The notes beneath the pieces are model-generated. The model saw only the letters and a list, made by a program, of their open reading frames with translations, searched no databases and was not told the origin of the DNA. Below are positions 33,421 through 44,626 of a stretch of 64,000 nt of DNA, one piece after another (position 1 is the first letter of the stretch; the number at the start of each line of letters is the position of its first letter). Origin of the DNA: Ixodes scapularis (Eukaryota; Arthropoda; Arachnida; Ixodida; Ixodidae); assembly GCF_016920785.2 (NCBI RefSeq), contig NW_024609857.1, positions 77,187,570-77,251,569 of the forward strand. Direction: 5' to 3'. The translations under genes were made by a program, and so were the position numbers.

Positions 33421-33705
33421 TCCCTCGCTAGCTCAGTCGGTAAAGCACTTAAGGTAATGAGTTTAAATGCTGCCGTAAGACTGAACTCTTCTTACATGAT
33501 TCCGTATGGGCGTTGCGCTTTTGGTGTCACTTATTCGTTACAGCAAAAAGTAATACCCAAATCGTTGGGGCATAAAAGCGTGGTGTTAAATACATTTTGT
33601 TAGCTGAGTTTAAGACGCTTGTCTGTCACCTTCCTTCTGTTACTTCTAAGATTTCTTTGACTTTCCTTTCCAGTCTTAGGGTTAAAACATCATTATCTAT
33701 CTGCT
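33421..33705 (+). mobile_element. tRNA-headed element with TATA and tail like foldback arms
   Basis: The start TAGCTCAGTCGGTAAAG (33,429) is a good A box and GAGTTTAAATGC (33,459) a decayed B box. Further on, GCATAAAAGCGTG (33,570) and the stretch TTAGCTGAGTTTAAGACGC onward align with the foldback arms at 28,651-29,420. It is either an old SINE or an LTR-like element with a tRNA-derived head. Confidence 0.55.
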
Positions 33706-36060
33706 AGTCTCTGGCATGCCGAAGAGTCAAATGAATGCATCCCATTATTGATCAAATATGACGCGATGATTCCTAGTGCCTCCGTGAAATTGACGCGCGT
33801 GTGACTGCGGCTGGCTACCTTCCACGGCCGAGGTCAGCAACGTCTTTTTATATGCGGAGATCTGCCAAATTATATTTCTGTGGTTAATTGCAAGCACTAC
33901 ACCCTCCTTGTAGTCACTGAATGCGCAGAACATCCCCAAAGACCGATTGAATTACAAAACGTACGAAACGTCGCAGAGACGCTGCCCTTTAAAGGTGCGA
34001 TGCAACAAGTTTTGTACTTTGCGCAAATACCACTTAGAACGGATCCCTGACGTTAATGACCTATGAAACACGCGTTTGTTTTTCACCCCGCGCAATAGAA
34101 TTCCCCCCAAAAATTAAACAAAAACGAGCAGCGTTCACCCCCTCAACTCGCAGCCAAAACAAGCGGCCACGTGATCTGGAACCGATTATATGCCGCCAAT
34201 GTTGATCGTAGCCGCGCGCTGGGGTAGGCAAAGCACAGGACACGCGCTGAGTTTCCGACATTGTTATGGCTCGGCTATTGTCGTCGTTGCAGCGATTGGA
34301 CACGGGCCCCCTACCCGAATGCTTCTCGAGCTAGTAATTATCACGAGCCCAAATCGATTGCCAATCTATGAACCGCATTCAAATATCGTCTCTGGGGGTG
34401 TACTGCGATTCTCACGTTACGTCATCAAATTTTGCAAAGGAAAGATTGAATGCAAATGATCGCTTTTGTCCTTGAAATTACACCGCAACAAAGGAGTTTC
34501 TTGGCCAGTGGCGTTGCGTGCGAGTATCCTTGAGTCCCACTAGTGCCAATAAGCTCGTGTAAAGTGAAAAACATTCCAATTGAATATCGTTGCACCACTC
34601 CTTTAAACGCATGCAAACATAGCCGAAACGGAAAGGGTATTTGGTCCGTGCCATAGCGGCCGGAAGTGCCTGCTATGCCATGTAGAAAGGCTTTTCCTTT
34701 TTGTAACTTATAAATCAAAATGTGTTAATCAGGACGGACACTTATCCATTACTCATTTAATTAGATTTGATTTGACTTAATTCGATTAATGCAGAATAAT
34801 GGATCATCATCGATTAGGCACATAAATAGATATGACTTGTGCAAACCAACTTTTATTTTGGTGTCAAGCATGATTTAATAAATATTTGGGGAAGTGACAA
34901 TTTGCTGTTTTACCTAAGGAGGCGAGGGCGCCTTTTGGGAATTCTTGGAACGCAAGTCCGTCTCCTGACTCCTATTCCACCGAATCGCATTTCTTCTCCA
35001 TTGACGTCCCCTTAATATAATTATTTAGCTTTATACTAGTATTGCATTCCTTAAAGTTGTTATTGTTGCTTAATTTGACTAGAGTATTGATGGTATGCTG
35101 CGATTTTTTAATTTATTTAGTAGCCGAGATGCCAGTAATGACATTGGTGCAATAAAATTACAGTAATTAAATTAATGTTTGTGATAATGAGTAATGGAAC
35201 GAATAACATTTCTAGGCTGGTAAGTTAGTGATGTAATGAATGAATTCCAGGAAGTAATCTCGAGAAAATTACTAATTACTCTTTAAAATTCTATTGTCCC
35301 AAGTAAAAAGAAATAAAAAAAGCTTTATTTGCAAGCTTTAACCAAAAGGCAGAAAACTTATTTTGCATGGTGGAATGTCGTGAAAGAGAACTCAGAGCAA
35401 GTAAACGACAGCCATTTGAGTGCAAAGCCTCGTACGAAAAACTTGGCAGACGCATAAAGACGGACTGAAAAGGTGAAGGAAAAAAGCTTAGGTGTGAAGT
35501 AATCGCTGGAAGGCCTCGGCTCAACAACTCCAGCCAAGACAGATTCACGGCGTCACGTCGGCACGACGCTGTTATACTTCGTTCATCCCTAAGCTGGCAA
35601 TTCGGTGGGAGCTACGAGCTACCCAGAACCAACCAACCACCTTCCTTTGATCACCTAACCCCTCCCTTTCTCTGCGCGTGGACATCAACGAGAGTGTGGT
35701 TACGTGGCGAACGAGCACGTATAGCTTCCACTACACGGTCAGCTTGGGGATGAACGGCTGATAGGCTACAAAGGGAAGGGCATATCACCAGTGATGTCCA
35801 CAGATTTTAAAACCTGACAGGGCAGGAACAGTATTAACAGTATAATACTTTTCACTCCAATGATGTTATCTTAGATAAAATAACGATGCATGAATTACGT
35901 GATTTGATGTATAAATATTCTTTGGTCTAATAGTGTTTTTCAGTTTCTGTATCTTGCGTATTTGCTGCTGTAAATGCCACTGGGGGCCGAGAGCCTGTCA
36001 AGCCGCTTTGTTCGGCTTTACTTCTCGCTCTCCGACATAGTAATTGGGAAATGAAAATCA
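33706..36060. other. Unassigned stretch
   Basis: AT-rich with TAATTA-type subterminal-like sequence at about 34,735-34,800 and 35,140-35,280 that may be an eroded hAT element, but no termini pair. No protein recognised. Confidence 0.35.
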
Positions 36061-37545
36061 TTAATCAAGAATCAAGAATCAAGAATCAAGAATAGTTTTT
36101 ATTTGTGCCCAGGAACAACCTTGCGGTTTTGGTGCTGGCGCACGTAAAAAAAGAACAGAGACACACACACACACACAAAAAGGAAAAAAAAAAAACACGG
36201 AAGACAGTTTTACATAAAATTCTACAAAAAAAGAAGACGCGAGAACTTTGTACACAAAATTGTACAGAAAAACAAAACAAAAATGTGCACAAAAATTGCA
36301 CAGAGACATGAAGACACGAAAAAAATTGTTTCAATACATATGGATGCTTCACTTGGACGCAAACAGACGCGAACGTCTGAACACTACACATACAGCTCCG
36401 TACAAATAGAAACAAGAACTCTACAAGTCATAGAAATACATATGGAAACCCGGCAGTTGATTCAGGAAGTTCATCAAAAGTCACAAAAGAGCTTCCGCAC
36501 AGATTTAACAAAATCGGAAAAGTTATCAAGAAATATATCGAGATTAAGAGAAGAGTTATTATAAAGAAGTTCCGCACGAGATACTGGATCAAGTGTATTA
36601 ACTCTAGATGACAGATAGAAGGTTGACGTTTTTCTTGTCGTCACTCGCGGTACGTGCAGAGAAACCTGATGCAGGATGTCGGAGCTATCTATTTGACCAT
36701 GTATACATTTATAAAGAAAGAGCAGCTCCGCAGTGTTTCGGCGTCCCTGCAAGTCTTGCAGTCGAATGGGTGAACTATGAACGTCATCAACTGCTTTTGA
36801 AAAGTTGAAACGGTGTTTAAAAATAGATACGAATTTCGCTTGTACACGAGAAATCCTCAATAGGTTAGAGTGGCACGTCCCACCCCACACAACAGATGCA
36901 TACTCAAGGTGAGAACGACACAGGGAACAATATAAGGTTAAAAATGTTTTAGGGTCACGAAATTCTCGTGGTACACGACACACAAGACCAAGGGTGCGCA
37001 GCGCAGACTTCACAATATGCATAACATGACCCTGGAAATGCAAAGCAGAGTCAAATACAACACCAAGATCTCTGATTTCGCCAACGCGGGATAGTTGATT
37101 AGTGTTAATTGTGTAGTTAAATGGTACTGTGGCAGTTTTTCTAGAGTAGGTCATGACTTTTGTTTTGGACTGGTTGATCTTCAGGTGATTACGTGAGCAC
37201 CAGCCAACAAACGAGGTTATATCAGACTGTAAATCCATGCAGTCAGGTTAGCCGCCTATTTCTCTAAATATTTTTATATCGTCTGTATATAGCAAGAAAG
37301 AGGACGTGGTGATGGCACTTGCGACGTCATTCACAAAAACAGAAAATAGCAACGGGCCCAGTACGGAACCCTGTGGTACACCCGAAGTTGCGTTATACGT
37401 GGAGGAGCAAGACCCGTTCGCACGCACATAACAAACCCTTTGCCTTAGGTAGTCCTCCAGAAGGCAGTATATCGGACCGCAAAGACCAACTGCAGAGAGC
37501 TTAGATAAAAGTATACTGCGGTTTACAATGTCGAAGGCCTTGCTA
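36061..37545 (-). mobile_element. 5'-truncated LINE 1 (APE-type)
   Basis: The 3' tail on the minus strand is a run of TTGATTC-type 7-mers (36,061-36,093), as in CR1/L2-like elements that end in short tandem repeats rather than poly(A). ORF2 enters at the RT palm, next to an (ATT)n run at 37,546-37,615. That marks the 5' truncation point. Confidence 0.8.
36474..37545 (-). pseudogene. LINE 1 ORF2: RT palm to C-terminus
   Basis: Minus strand, one frame with a single in-frame TAA at about 37,248. Motifs in order: CSKAFDIVNRSILLSKL (RT motif A, 'D..KAFD.V'), TSGVPQGSVLGPLLFSVFVN (motif B), LLYTDDIKIF (motif C, YTDD where YADD is usual), WCSRNHLKINQSKTKVMTYS (motif D), GEIRDLGVVFDSALHFQGHV, then the thumb with SHLEYASVVW. 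It would copy the LINE RNA at a nicked target. The first aspartate, the DD pair and the rest of the chain are well kept, so this is one of the less decayed copies. It is headless. Confidence 0.88.
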
Positions 37546-37564
37546 CAATAATAATAATAATAAT

Positions 37565-37603
<39 letters not shown>

Positions 37604-37640
37604 TATTACTATAATTATCATTATTGTTATTGATAGAAGA
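37546..37640. repeat. (ATT)n / (AAT)n microsatellite
   Basis: AAT repeats that turn into ATT repeats, at the 5' truncation point of LINE 1. Confidence 0.9.
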
Positions 37641-38250
37641 AGAAGTCCCCGGGAACTGTCCTTCCTTTTCAAATTCTCTGTACGTTTCCACACGCAATCG
37701 CTTTAAATCGAGGCATCCGGCGCCAACGAGCTGCCTATGACTCAGATGAATCCCCGGCGTCGTCACGGGCACCGGCTTCGACAAAGATCGGGTCCACAAC
37801 GTCTTCATTGACAGCATCGCACGTGTAGGCCTAAGTGACTTCGCGTGTTCGCCCGGCTCAGTTTCTGGAACGCCCGTCGTGCGCGAGTTTGCCTGGCACG
37901 ACGATCTTCACGGTGACTGAAGCATCTCGCGGCAGCCTGCCCAGCACATTAGGGCGACGCACGTGACACGGGAGTGCAGCATTTTACATCTTTCCCTTCT
38001 GCATCACCCAGGTTGGCTTCAGAGCTCCGCGCTGGTGTCTCTCAGTACGAAACTATCCCAGAAAGGACTCACAAGCCCAGGACCACAGGCGTGGGTATTC
38101 ATCGGTTAGAAGACCTTGAAAAGATTGTTTAGCTTTCCTTCTTGCTCGGTGATACGAATCTATTGGCAGATACCAACAGTTCGAATAATGGAGGTGCAGT
38201 TTTTACGGTGCTCACACTTTTTATCACTGCAATGTTTCTTAGACCCAGTC
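37641..38250. other. Unassigned GC-richer stretch
   Basis: An open minus-strand frame from LINE 1 reads through the microsatellite into about 37,817, but that part does not resemble RT and is probably chance. Nothing else recognised. Confidence 0.35.
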
Positions 38251-38261
38251 CGTTGGTTTTC

Positions 38262-38822
38262 CTACAAGCTGTTGCATGTTAATATCCGAAGTATTCGTAA
38301 ATAATGGGATCAGTCTATAATACCTCTGAAAGATGTAATGTCTATATTAGATGTTTTTGTGCTAACAGTGATCAATATTAACGGTAGTTTATGCGGTGAA
38401 TTCCAAATGCCGTGGTATAGGCTTACTTTTTTACACGTCCGATCGGGAGAGGAGGAGGAATCGCCATTTACGTTAAAGATGTATGGTGTACTGAAACACT
38501 TGATGTGTAACTCCTTTACTGCGTATCATTGCCAGTAAGAATATAAAACTCTAAATAGTCCTTGATTTTGCTAGCTTGCAACAGACCTCCGTCAAATAAT
38601 CCTTTTAAGTTTATAGAGGAACTGAGAGATACTCTTTGCAACTCTCAGTCCATTGATGACATATGTGCAATAGGTGATTTCAATATTGATACGCTAACAC
38701 CCGCCATGTATATAGCCTGTGACTTTCTCATTCTACTGGCACATTTCGGCCTAGAGGTGTCGATTGTGGCTCCAGTTAGAGAAGAACTTTTAAACAGACG
38801 TCTTGCGACCGTCATGTCTTGA
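38262..38822 (+). pseudogene. LINE 2 AP-endonuclease domain
   Basis: LLHVNIRSIRK at 38,268 is the usual start of the APE domain ('N.RS..KN'). A stretch with LDVFVLTV follows, then GGGIAIYVKD-like text near 38,450, then CNRPPSNNPFKFIEELRD and AIGDFNIDTL, which holds the GDFN catalytic Asp/Asn motif. At least three frameshifts or stops separate the parts. The domain would nick chromosomal DNA to prime reverse transcription. Confidence 0.8.
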
Positions 38823-39016
38823 TCACATTAGCGTACGCGCTCGAAATGTAATTGGGAAATCGGTCGTGATGGGACAACAAATTGCTGCCCCCTACGTTTT
38901 TTGCATGTCAGCTCACTTGAAAACTGAGTGAACTACCGACAAACTCAACCAAACAAGTATAAATAATTAATTGAGTAAGGTTTGATAATTAGGTTCTGGT
39001 CAATGATTGGAATAGT

Positions 39017-39292
39017 TTGCTGTCTATTCAAGATTTTGGCGAAGTCTATAGCCGATTTCCAGATCAATTCATGTCTTTCAGGGAACAAGCTATAAAGGTT
39101 ATCACTGTAACGTGCCGACGTGCCAAACATGTGTGGTTAACGGAGGATATTTTGCCAGCTTTAAAGTCTAAAGGTACTCGTTGGGTCGAATGTCGGCGTT
39201 ATACAACGAATGCCCAGTTGAAGTCAGAATTTCGTAGTATACGTTATCGTGTAAATGCGCTAATCTGCTCAGCCAATTCGAAATATTTCTGA
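39017..39292 (+). pseudogene. LINE 2 linker between endonuclease and RT
   Basis: 91 codons with FPDQFMSFREQAIKVITVTC and PALKSKGTRWVECRRY, the basic Trp-containing segment found between the APE and RT domains of LINE ORF2 ('..W.T..L...I..K..L'). Frames are broken on both sides. From 39,300 to 39,820 decayed RT finger sequence continues without a clean frame. Confidence 0.65.
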
Positions 39293-39820
39293 GATTAATT
39301 TAATAAAGCACGGCCGAAAATTTCAGAGATATGGTGTTTAATAAATCGACTGCGAGGCAAGGCCGATAGGAGATCAATTGACGACATGCTTAAAAAGTGT
39401 TAGGTTATAATACGACAACAACATTTGAAGATTCCAAAAGTTTCTTCGTCACATTCCCTTGGGTATCCCGTGACAATGCTCATTTCCCAAAATAGCTCAA
39501 GATTCCAATGTTTCCTCTGCTCTCCTTCCCACAAAGGCAGAGCATGATCTACCTACGGCTTTCCAGTTTCAAAACAGACAAGGCACCTGGTATAGGTTTT
39601 ATTATAATGCGGAAGATCTTCGGAGACATTATGTCTTTATAAACGTGCGTCTTTATATGTAAAATGGTTTTATTCAGAGCAGGAGGATCCCAGATGATTT
39701 AAAAATTGCGCTAGTGAAACCTTTATTTAAAGATGAATGCGAAGTAATTTCAATAATCATCGCCCAATTTCAATCATAAATTGTGTAGTTCAAATTTTAG
39801 AAAAGCATTTTTTTTAAACT

Positions 39821-40492
39821 ATGACGTTGTTACTTGAAAAATGCGAGGTCCTCTCACCCGGTCAATGTAATTTCCTTAGTGGTCGAGGGACCAAGCCACT
39901 TCTAAAATATATTTCAGATGAGTCACATCTTCCTTTCGAGAGAAATCAAACCACCTGCGGCCTCTTTGTTGATGTGGCAAAGGCGTTTGAGGCAGTTAGT
40001 CATAGCATCTTACTAAAAAAATTGAACAATGTTGGTTTTCGCGGTTTATTCCTTTCTTTGCTTCAGAACTTTTTGACTTGGCGTTCACAAACTGTTTTGT
40101 ATAGGAAACAGATAGCCGAGGCTCTGAAGTTCTCTTAAAAGCGGGGGTATTTCCAAGGTTCTATTTTCCCCCCTCTTCTCTTTGGCATATTCGTGAACAA
40201 TATGTCCAAGGCTCTTCCCACATGCAAGCTATACCACTACGCGAATGACACCGTGTTGCTATTTATTCTGATTGATTATGCTGCAGCAATCATGCTGCTT
40301 CAAGACGATGCGTGCCACCTACATGAATGGTTTAAAGTAAAATGTCTGTCGATAAATATATCTAAAACTAAACTTATTTGCTTTCACAGTCCTCTAAATG
40401 TTTTAACTTCAAATCTTCCACTTTATTTGCATACATCTAAGTGCATTACCTACAATTGTTCTTTTGTGGCTTACGTCGATAATGTGAAATAA
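39821..40492 (+). pseudogene. LINE 2 reverse transcriptase palm
   Basis: The first frame has SPGQCNFLSGRGTKPLLKYI and GLFVDVAKAFEAVSHSILLK (motif A). The second, after a frameshift near 40,140-40,190, has LYHYANDTVLLFIL, in which the YADD catalytic pair is YAND, then EWFKVKCLSINISKTKLICF (motif D). Loss of one catalytic Asp plus the frameshift makes it inactive. It ends where the Penelope fragment begins. Confidence 0.85.
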
Positions 40493-40499
40493 TTAGTAA

Positions 40500-41850
40500 T
40501 TGAAAACGAGCGTCTTAGTAACTAGATACGAATACTTGAAAGGATAAAACATCACTGACGAGGACGAAAACCGGACTTTTTTCATTGAACAACAACATAG
40601 AGTGGCACAAACTATAAAACCGCCACCCAAAGGTTTCAACGTTCTCGAAGGAAAACAGAAAGTTGTTAAAAAGGAAATGTAATTTACTATAAATATAAAA
40701 GTTTAAAACGCGCTGGCGTCACACCGAGGTATAAGTAATCTCGTTATCTCTGGTGCAAGGATTTCCACCTCTCTCATTGTCAGTGATAATGAAGGTGGAA
40801 AAATATTGTTGTTGACTTCCTAAAGAGAAATGTACGATAAATTCACTAGTTTAAAAAGCATTCGCGTTACTTCGAGGTATCAGTAATCTATTCATCTCTT
40901 GTGTTAGGAATTTGACCTGTCTTTGTTAGTGATAATTAAGGTAATGAAAGGTTGTTGACAGTCGCCATGGGAAATAATTCAATGATTTCTGTCCCAATTC
41001 TATTTTGTGCCCGCCCAGTATTCCAATACCGAACAAATAAGGAGTACAATCATCGCACGTGCTACTGTCAATGACGATTGGGTGAAGACTACTTTGAAGC
41101 CTTTGATGCTTCTAAGTTGTGTTCTCTGAGTCGATGGTTGAGGCATCTCCCAGTTTGTTCAATGTACTGACTGCCGCAGCTTAGTGGAATTGAATTAACG
41201 TTTCTTTCTTCGCACTCTCCGAACTTTTTGGAATGTTTTACATTGCACCCTCAGGGGCTGTCGCTCCCATTAACCTTTTTACACATATGTTTAGGACGCA
41301 CATAACAGGAAACAAACAACACTCGAGTCAAACTTGGACGCGATAGATCTTAAACGGTGCGCGGACTTCTGCACGAAGGGAATCACAGTGAAACGATCTT
41401 TCTTTTTGACAACAGCTTGCGGAAGTTGTGGTCTGAGAATGGATCTCTCAAGGGTGGAACGAAGCAGGTTCACAGAAAAACCTGGTTTTATCAACGTCTG
41501 ATGCTGCAACTTGAAGCAGTTTCGCAGAAATAAGTACACGACTTGGAGAATGAGGACTTAAAAAGTGACCTCACTATGGATGCTTAAATGACTTGGAGTG
41601 AGCACTGGTGAAAAAGAGGACTGGCTTCTCCGATCTCTGCTGAGAGGCCAAAGAAACACTTATGGAGTGCGGATGTAACCGTAAATCCAGGAATTGTAAC
41701 CCTTCCTTTGAATAATTTTCTTGCGGAAGTTCAGCTAACTTTTCAATACTTTTCTCGTTTCCTTCATCGAGAACGTTGAAACCAGTGGGGGGAAGGGGGG
41801 GGGGGGGTCGGTTTTATAGTTTGTACCATTCTATACTTTTGCTAAATGAA
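40500..41850 (-). mobile_element. Penelope-like fragment nested in LINE 2
   Basis: LINE 2 coding sequence is present on both sides (to 40,492 and from about 41,890) but not inside. The minus strand holds RT C-terminal and GIY-YIG segments. The exact ends and target duplication are not visible to me. A G run at 41,793-41,807 lies near the right edge. Confidence 0.75.
41035..41640 (-). pseudogene. Penelope-like RT end and GIY-YIG remnant
   Basis: Minus strand. 41,539-41,291 reads FTVIPFVQKSAHRLRSIASK, the conserved segment near the RT C-terminus of Penelope-like elements. After a stop and frame change, about 41,230-41,080 reads a Cys-His linker and IPLSCGSQYIEQTGRCLNHR with LREHK, the GIY-YIG core. 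Compared with the element at 26,325-27,050 it has more frame breaks, and the expected Gly before QTGR is Glu. Confidence 0.8.
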
Positions 41851-41889
41851 AGAAGTCTTATTTCTGTTGCCGTCCTCGGTGTTTTTCTT

Positions 41890-42470
41890 TTCCTTTCTAG
41901 TGTTTGTGTTTTAAATATATATGTATTTTGATAGCGATCTGTCATGGAATTCTTTTTTGTCATATATCTGTGCAAGACGAAGATATGTATCTTTCTCACT
42001 GTATGATGCCAAATTTATAATACCTAGTTCCACAAAAAAGTGGAGAGTTCAAGCGTTGGAATACAGTGTTTGGCGATTCAGTATAGTTATTTTTGGTCAT
42101 GGTTCAGGAAAATGGGCCCACAAAATTGATTCAGTTTTGAAAGGCATTTTTTAAAAATATAGTTTACGGTGCAATATCACAATCTGAGGATAAAAAGTTA
42201 AGAGCATTAAGTTTACCTTTATTCAAGTCAGTACTAACTCTAATTGTTATACTAAGGTACTTTTAGAACGATAGACTCAAAATACTCCATGTTTCATCTC
42301 GCTGACTTCTGCGCGTTGAACGCTACGTGGTGCCTTATGTCGCTTCAAGACACGGAAAACGAGTGTGCAATTTTTATATTCCTTCTAACTTCAACGAACT
42401 CCCGGATGACATCTATTACGTGGACTCGTAGAAGGACACTAAAACGAGTTCTCCAGAACAATTGGGGCTA
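41890..42470 (+). pseudogene. LINE 2 RT thumb and C-terminus
   Basis: YLGVYFDSDLSWN-like text (YFDSDLSWNSFLSYICARRR) is the segment after RT motif D. VLKGIFKNIVYG-like and LRALSLPLFKSV-like parts of the thumb follow, then a decayed NELPDDIYYVD segment ending NNWG and TAG at 42,468-42,470. The last piece matches the C-terminal end typical of tick LINE ORF2 proteins. Several frameshifts. Confidence 0.7.
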
Positions 42471-42678
42471 GTCGTGAGTGCGTGTTTTTGCATGCGGTTC
42501 GTCATCCTGTGGATGATATCGTGGATAATGTGTGTCGAAATTAAAACCTGATGTGTTGGGGGCACTTTTAACTTAGCGTGTAGGGTGCTGTTTCACAAGC
42601 CTCCTGGCCGTGACAGACCCATGAATTTACTTTGATGGAACACGAGCTAATAAATTTCTTGTGTTCGTGCAATACACA

Positions 42679-42733
42679 TTAATATTATTATTATTATTAT
42701 TATTACTCTGCCAGATCTGCATTCCTGAATAAA

Positions 42734-42766
<33 letters not shown>
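42679..42766. repeat. Two (ATT)n runs
   Basis: (ATT)n at 42,679-42,703 and 42,736-42,766, split by a 30-bp unique stretch. The first is probably the 3' tail of LINE 2. Confidence 0.9.
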
Positions 42767-42768
<2 letters not shown>

Positions 42769-43660
42769 TGAATATGCTGAACTCTAGAAATAAAAAAAAA
42801 ATATTAAAAGAACCCCAGCCTTTTTGCTCTTCCATCAAGCAATGTCAAACCGTAAGCTTCGACAATTGTGAACAACAAACGTGAGGAATAAATAGTTCAT
42901 CCCAAATTCCTTGTCAAGGCACCCCAGAACGTTTTCTGCGTACCCTTGGCCTTGTTAGGTAAAGGAGCTTTTTGTAGTCGGAAAAGACGGGAATCGAGCA
43001 AAGCAGGTGCCGCTCCCGGTATGCCTCGCTGCCTTTTCTTCGGAAGTCTATTTGGAAATAAGCCTGGGTCCAGATGTCGCCACTCGTTTCTTTGGAAAAT
43101 ATATATTTTAGGAAGCTCCCGCCATCCCTTTCCTCAACGGAGATGCGCCTGCTTAGCCCCCTTGTGTGACAAAGCGCAATAACTTGAGTCCTTTAGTGTT
43201 TGCGAACAAGACGCCGCGAGAGGAATGACCGGGAATACAGCAACAAGTCCTCTTGGGAGAATATGGGTAGATTGATTCCGAGGTGGAAGGAAAACGTTTC
43301 ACGTGATGACTCCTAGCAAGAACGAGCTCCCATGCCCCGTTTTAACACACTAATACGGACGAAAACTTCTAGATCGAGAACACGGAAACATATCACCTTT
43401 TAACTAAGAACCTTCACTGTTGAATGAATACCGAACCCGGTGAGTCAATTGTCATTTAGCCAGACCTAAAGAAGCTAATCATGTTTAACACTCATGTCGT
43501 GTGCGCCAGCAAAACGACTGTAAAGTATGGTTCACTTTAAGGCGCATAATGGCTGTTGCGGTGTAAACAGGAAGATATATGTTTTTGGTGCATATACTGA
43601 AAATAAAATGAGCAAGAATGACTGCATCAAGGTATTAAAAAGAAATGTCAAATAATTTAA
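42767..43660. other. Unassigned stretch
   Basis: Open frames exist (for example 42,946-43,182) but resemble no family known to me. Confidence 0.35.
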
Positions 43661-44350
43661 TTACATTTGGAAAGTAATTGGGATATAATGTAATTAATTA
43701 CCTTTAGTCTGAGGTAATTTGAAATGTAATTTAATTACATTTTTGCAGTTTCCAGAAGAATAATTAGTAATATAATTATTTTAACCCGAATAATCGCCAT
43801 TCCTTGATCGAATAATTAATCGATTAATCGGTTTCGTTCATTCCCGTGACAAATACTTCAAAAAATAAAAACTATTTTTTCCCTTTGTTGAATAAGAGAC
43901 GAGCGGGGTAATGTACGATTTTGCATTTTAAATCAACCCGGAAATATAGTTGAGAACAGAAAAAAAGGCACTAACAATTCCAAGTTACTGCTTCAGCCGC
44001 AGATGCAAAGAGGTTCTTGATATTCTCCGGCATTAGGGAACTCGCTTGATTGTTCTCAACATTCTATGCTGCGCTAAACGGACACTTGCGTGGTGTTGAG
44101 GTGGCTCGAAGACGTATAAACTTCTCCACTTCTTTGTAGTTACGAATCTCGCCCCTTTAGTTTACTTAAGGTCAAACCTTTACGTAAAGTTTACCTTCTT
44201 ACAGTTGCACTCGTCCTCGCCTGCTTGGCTAAAGCGTAGAATTTTCACTTTTTTTTTGTCAACATTTAACCGATTAACCGGTAAAAATTTAATTGCGGTT
44301 AAAGCATTAATCGATTAATCGGTAGTTCAGTCTATTAAGTGCCCAGCCCT
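43661..44350. mobile_element. Eroded hAT-type element
   Basis: The right part ends ...ATTAATCGATTAATCGG...CCCAGCCCT near 44,350, which is the inverted form of the AGGGCTGGGC...TTAATCGATTAATCG start seen in many hAT elements. A second ATTAATCGATTAATCGG lies at 43,814-43,831 in the same orientation. The left terminus is not clear and no transposase remains. Confidence 0.45.
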
Positions 44351-44526
44351 AATATTTAGTATTTCTGTGCGTTTTTTCGTTTTCGACGTCGCACGCCGTT
44401 CCCAAGGTGAGTACTAAAACCGGTACTGTACTCTATCAAGTTATAGGCCGCCTTACATGCAGCTGAGGCAGAATGTTTTCGAACGTCAGGGCACATGTAT
44501 CCAATGTATATAGAGTAGCACAGTAA

Positions 44527-44626
44527 GAATCAATCAATCAATCAAATGTTTATTCAACATCGCACAGATATTGGGGGCGCAGACAAAAAATGAAAGCCGT
44601 TTACAAATCCCTGTAACGCCGAATTG
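44527..44626 (-). mobile_element. LINE 3' end fragment
   Basis: Minus strand: AATAAACATTTGATTGATTGA, a polyadenylation signal followed by (TTGA)n, a short-repeat LINE tail as in CR1/L2-like elements. It is cut at its upstream side by the TIR element at 44,627. Confidence 0.65.

Larger units (their letters stand above)
38251..42700 (+). mobile_element. LINE 2 (APE-type), interrupted by a Penelope element
   Basis: Plus-strand ORF2 is visible in pieces from the endonuclease start to the C-terminus. AATAAA and an (ATT)n tail follow (42,648-42,705). The order is undisturbed except for a Penelope fragment of about 1.3 kb after the YADD-type motif. All pieces are frameshifted. Confidence 0.85.

Noticed and set aside
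36079..36564. Overlapping open frames with Phe/Val/Cys-rich or Lys/Thr-rich translation
   Set aside because: They lie in the LINE 1 3' region, which is low in complexity; they are shadows with no family similarity.
40555..40580. Hammerhead ribozyme-like CTGACGAGGACGAAAACC near the Penelope element
   Set aside because: It has CTGANGA and GAAA, but stem II is missing one side, and it lies on the strand opposite to the Penelope coding sequence, unlike known Penelope hammerheads.
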